A DNA stretch of 5,661 nt. Origin: an uncultured Ruminococcus sp. (GTDB taxonomy: Bacteria > Bacillota > Clostridia > Oscillospirales > Ruminococcaceae). The stretch lies in contig CAMHMM010000134.1 in NCBI GenBank assembly GCA_946186215.1, positions 1 to 5,661 of the forward strand. Reading direction: 5' to 3'. Both the position numbers and the translations under genes were made by a program. Shown here piece by piece: positions 5,636 to 5,661 of the stretch; within the stretch, counting starts at the first letter, position 1, and each line of letters begins with the position of its first letter. The notes beneath the pieces are model-generated. The model was not told where the DNA came from, searched no databases, and saw only the letters and a list, made by a program, of their open reading frames with translations.

Positions 5636-5661
5636 AATATTAGCTTATGCTTAAATGCAAG

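Larger units (their letters stand above)
5245..5661. promoter_or_regulatory. Gene-free divergent regulatory region upstream of urtA
   Basis: No coding region, tRNA or rRNA is supportable in these 417 bases. The part next to urtA (5245-5432) is the probable urtA leader, with several hairpins. The part from about 5433 to 5661 is strongly AT-rich and holds promoter-like sequences for both directions plus a 10-bp motif present once for each direction. The gene that the rightward promoter would serve begins outside the window. Confidence 0.75.

Noticed and set aside
5502..5661. Inverted 9-mers CTTGCATTT (5502-5510) and AAATGCAAG (5653-5661), and the direct 9-mer TTATGCTTA (5384-5392, 5645-5653)
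   Set aside because: Pairs of this length are expected by chance in a region of this size and AT bias, and they have no consistent position relative to the promoters.

Overview
The window is the 5' and central part of a nitrogen-scavenging operon, read entirely on the minus strand. It encodes a complete urea-type (UrtABCDE) ABC transporter in the order urtA (3961-5244), urtB (2978-3886), urtC (1792-2964), urtD (1028-1792) and urtE (339-1025). A P-II family signalling protein follows (1-319) and runs off the left edge. The genes are tightly packed: urtD overlaps urtC by one base, urtE follows urtD after 2 nt, and the P-II gene follows urtE after 19 nt. The only real gap inside the operon is 74 nt between urtA and urtB, and it holds a perfect 13-bp hairpin.

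Organism: the binding protein carries a lipoprotein signal (LAGC lipobox), and every gene has an ATG start with a purine-rich Shine-Dalgarno, several of them AAAGGAG(G). GC content is moderate in the genes, and the upstream region is much AT-richer. This suggests a Firmicute, most likely a Clostridia/Oscillospiraceae member such as a rumen or gut Ruminococcus. That placement is inference from style and gene content, not from a search.

How the genes work together: UrtA, tethered outside the membrane, captures urea (short-chain amides are the main alternative). UrtB and UrtC form the membrane channel, and UrtD and UrtE are the two ATPases. The P-II protein, of the short-T-loop NifI1-like kind, would couple transport or nitrogen metabolism to ATP and 2-oxoglutarate levels. 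No urease, glutamine synthetase or ammonium transporter gene is visible in the window.

The right-hand 417 bp (5245-5661) has no gene I can support. It looks like a divergent regulatory region: a minus-strand promoter with a perfect -10 but poor -35 for urtA, a good sigma-A-type promoter pointing right out of the window, a 10-bp motif (AAAATTGTGA) upstream of both promoters in transcription orientation, and a roughly 190-nt urtA leader predicted to fold into a row of hairpins. The leader, the paired motif and the urtA-urtB hairpin are the least explained parts of the window.
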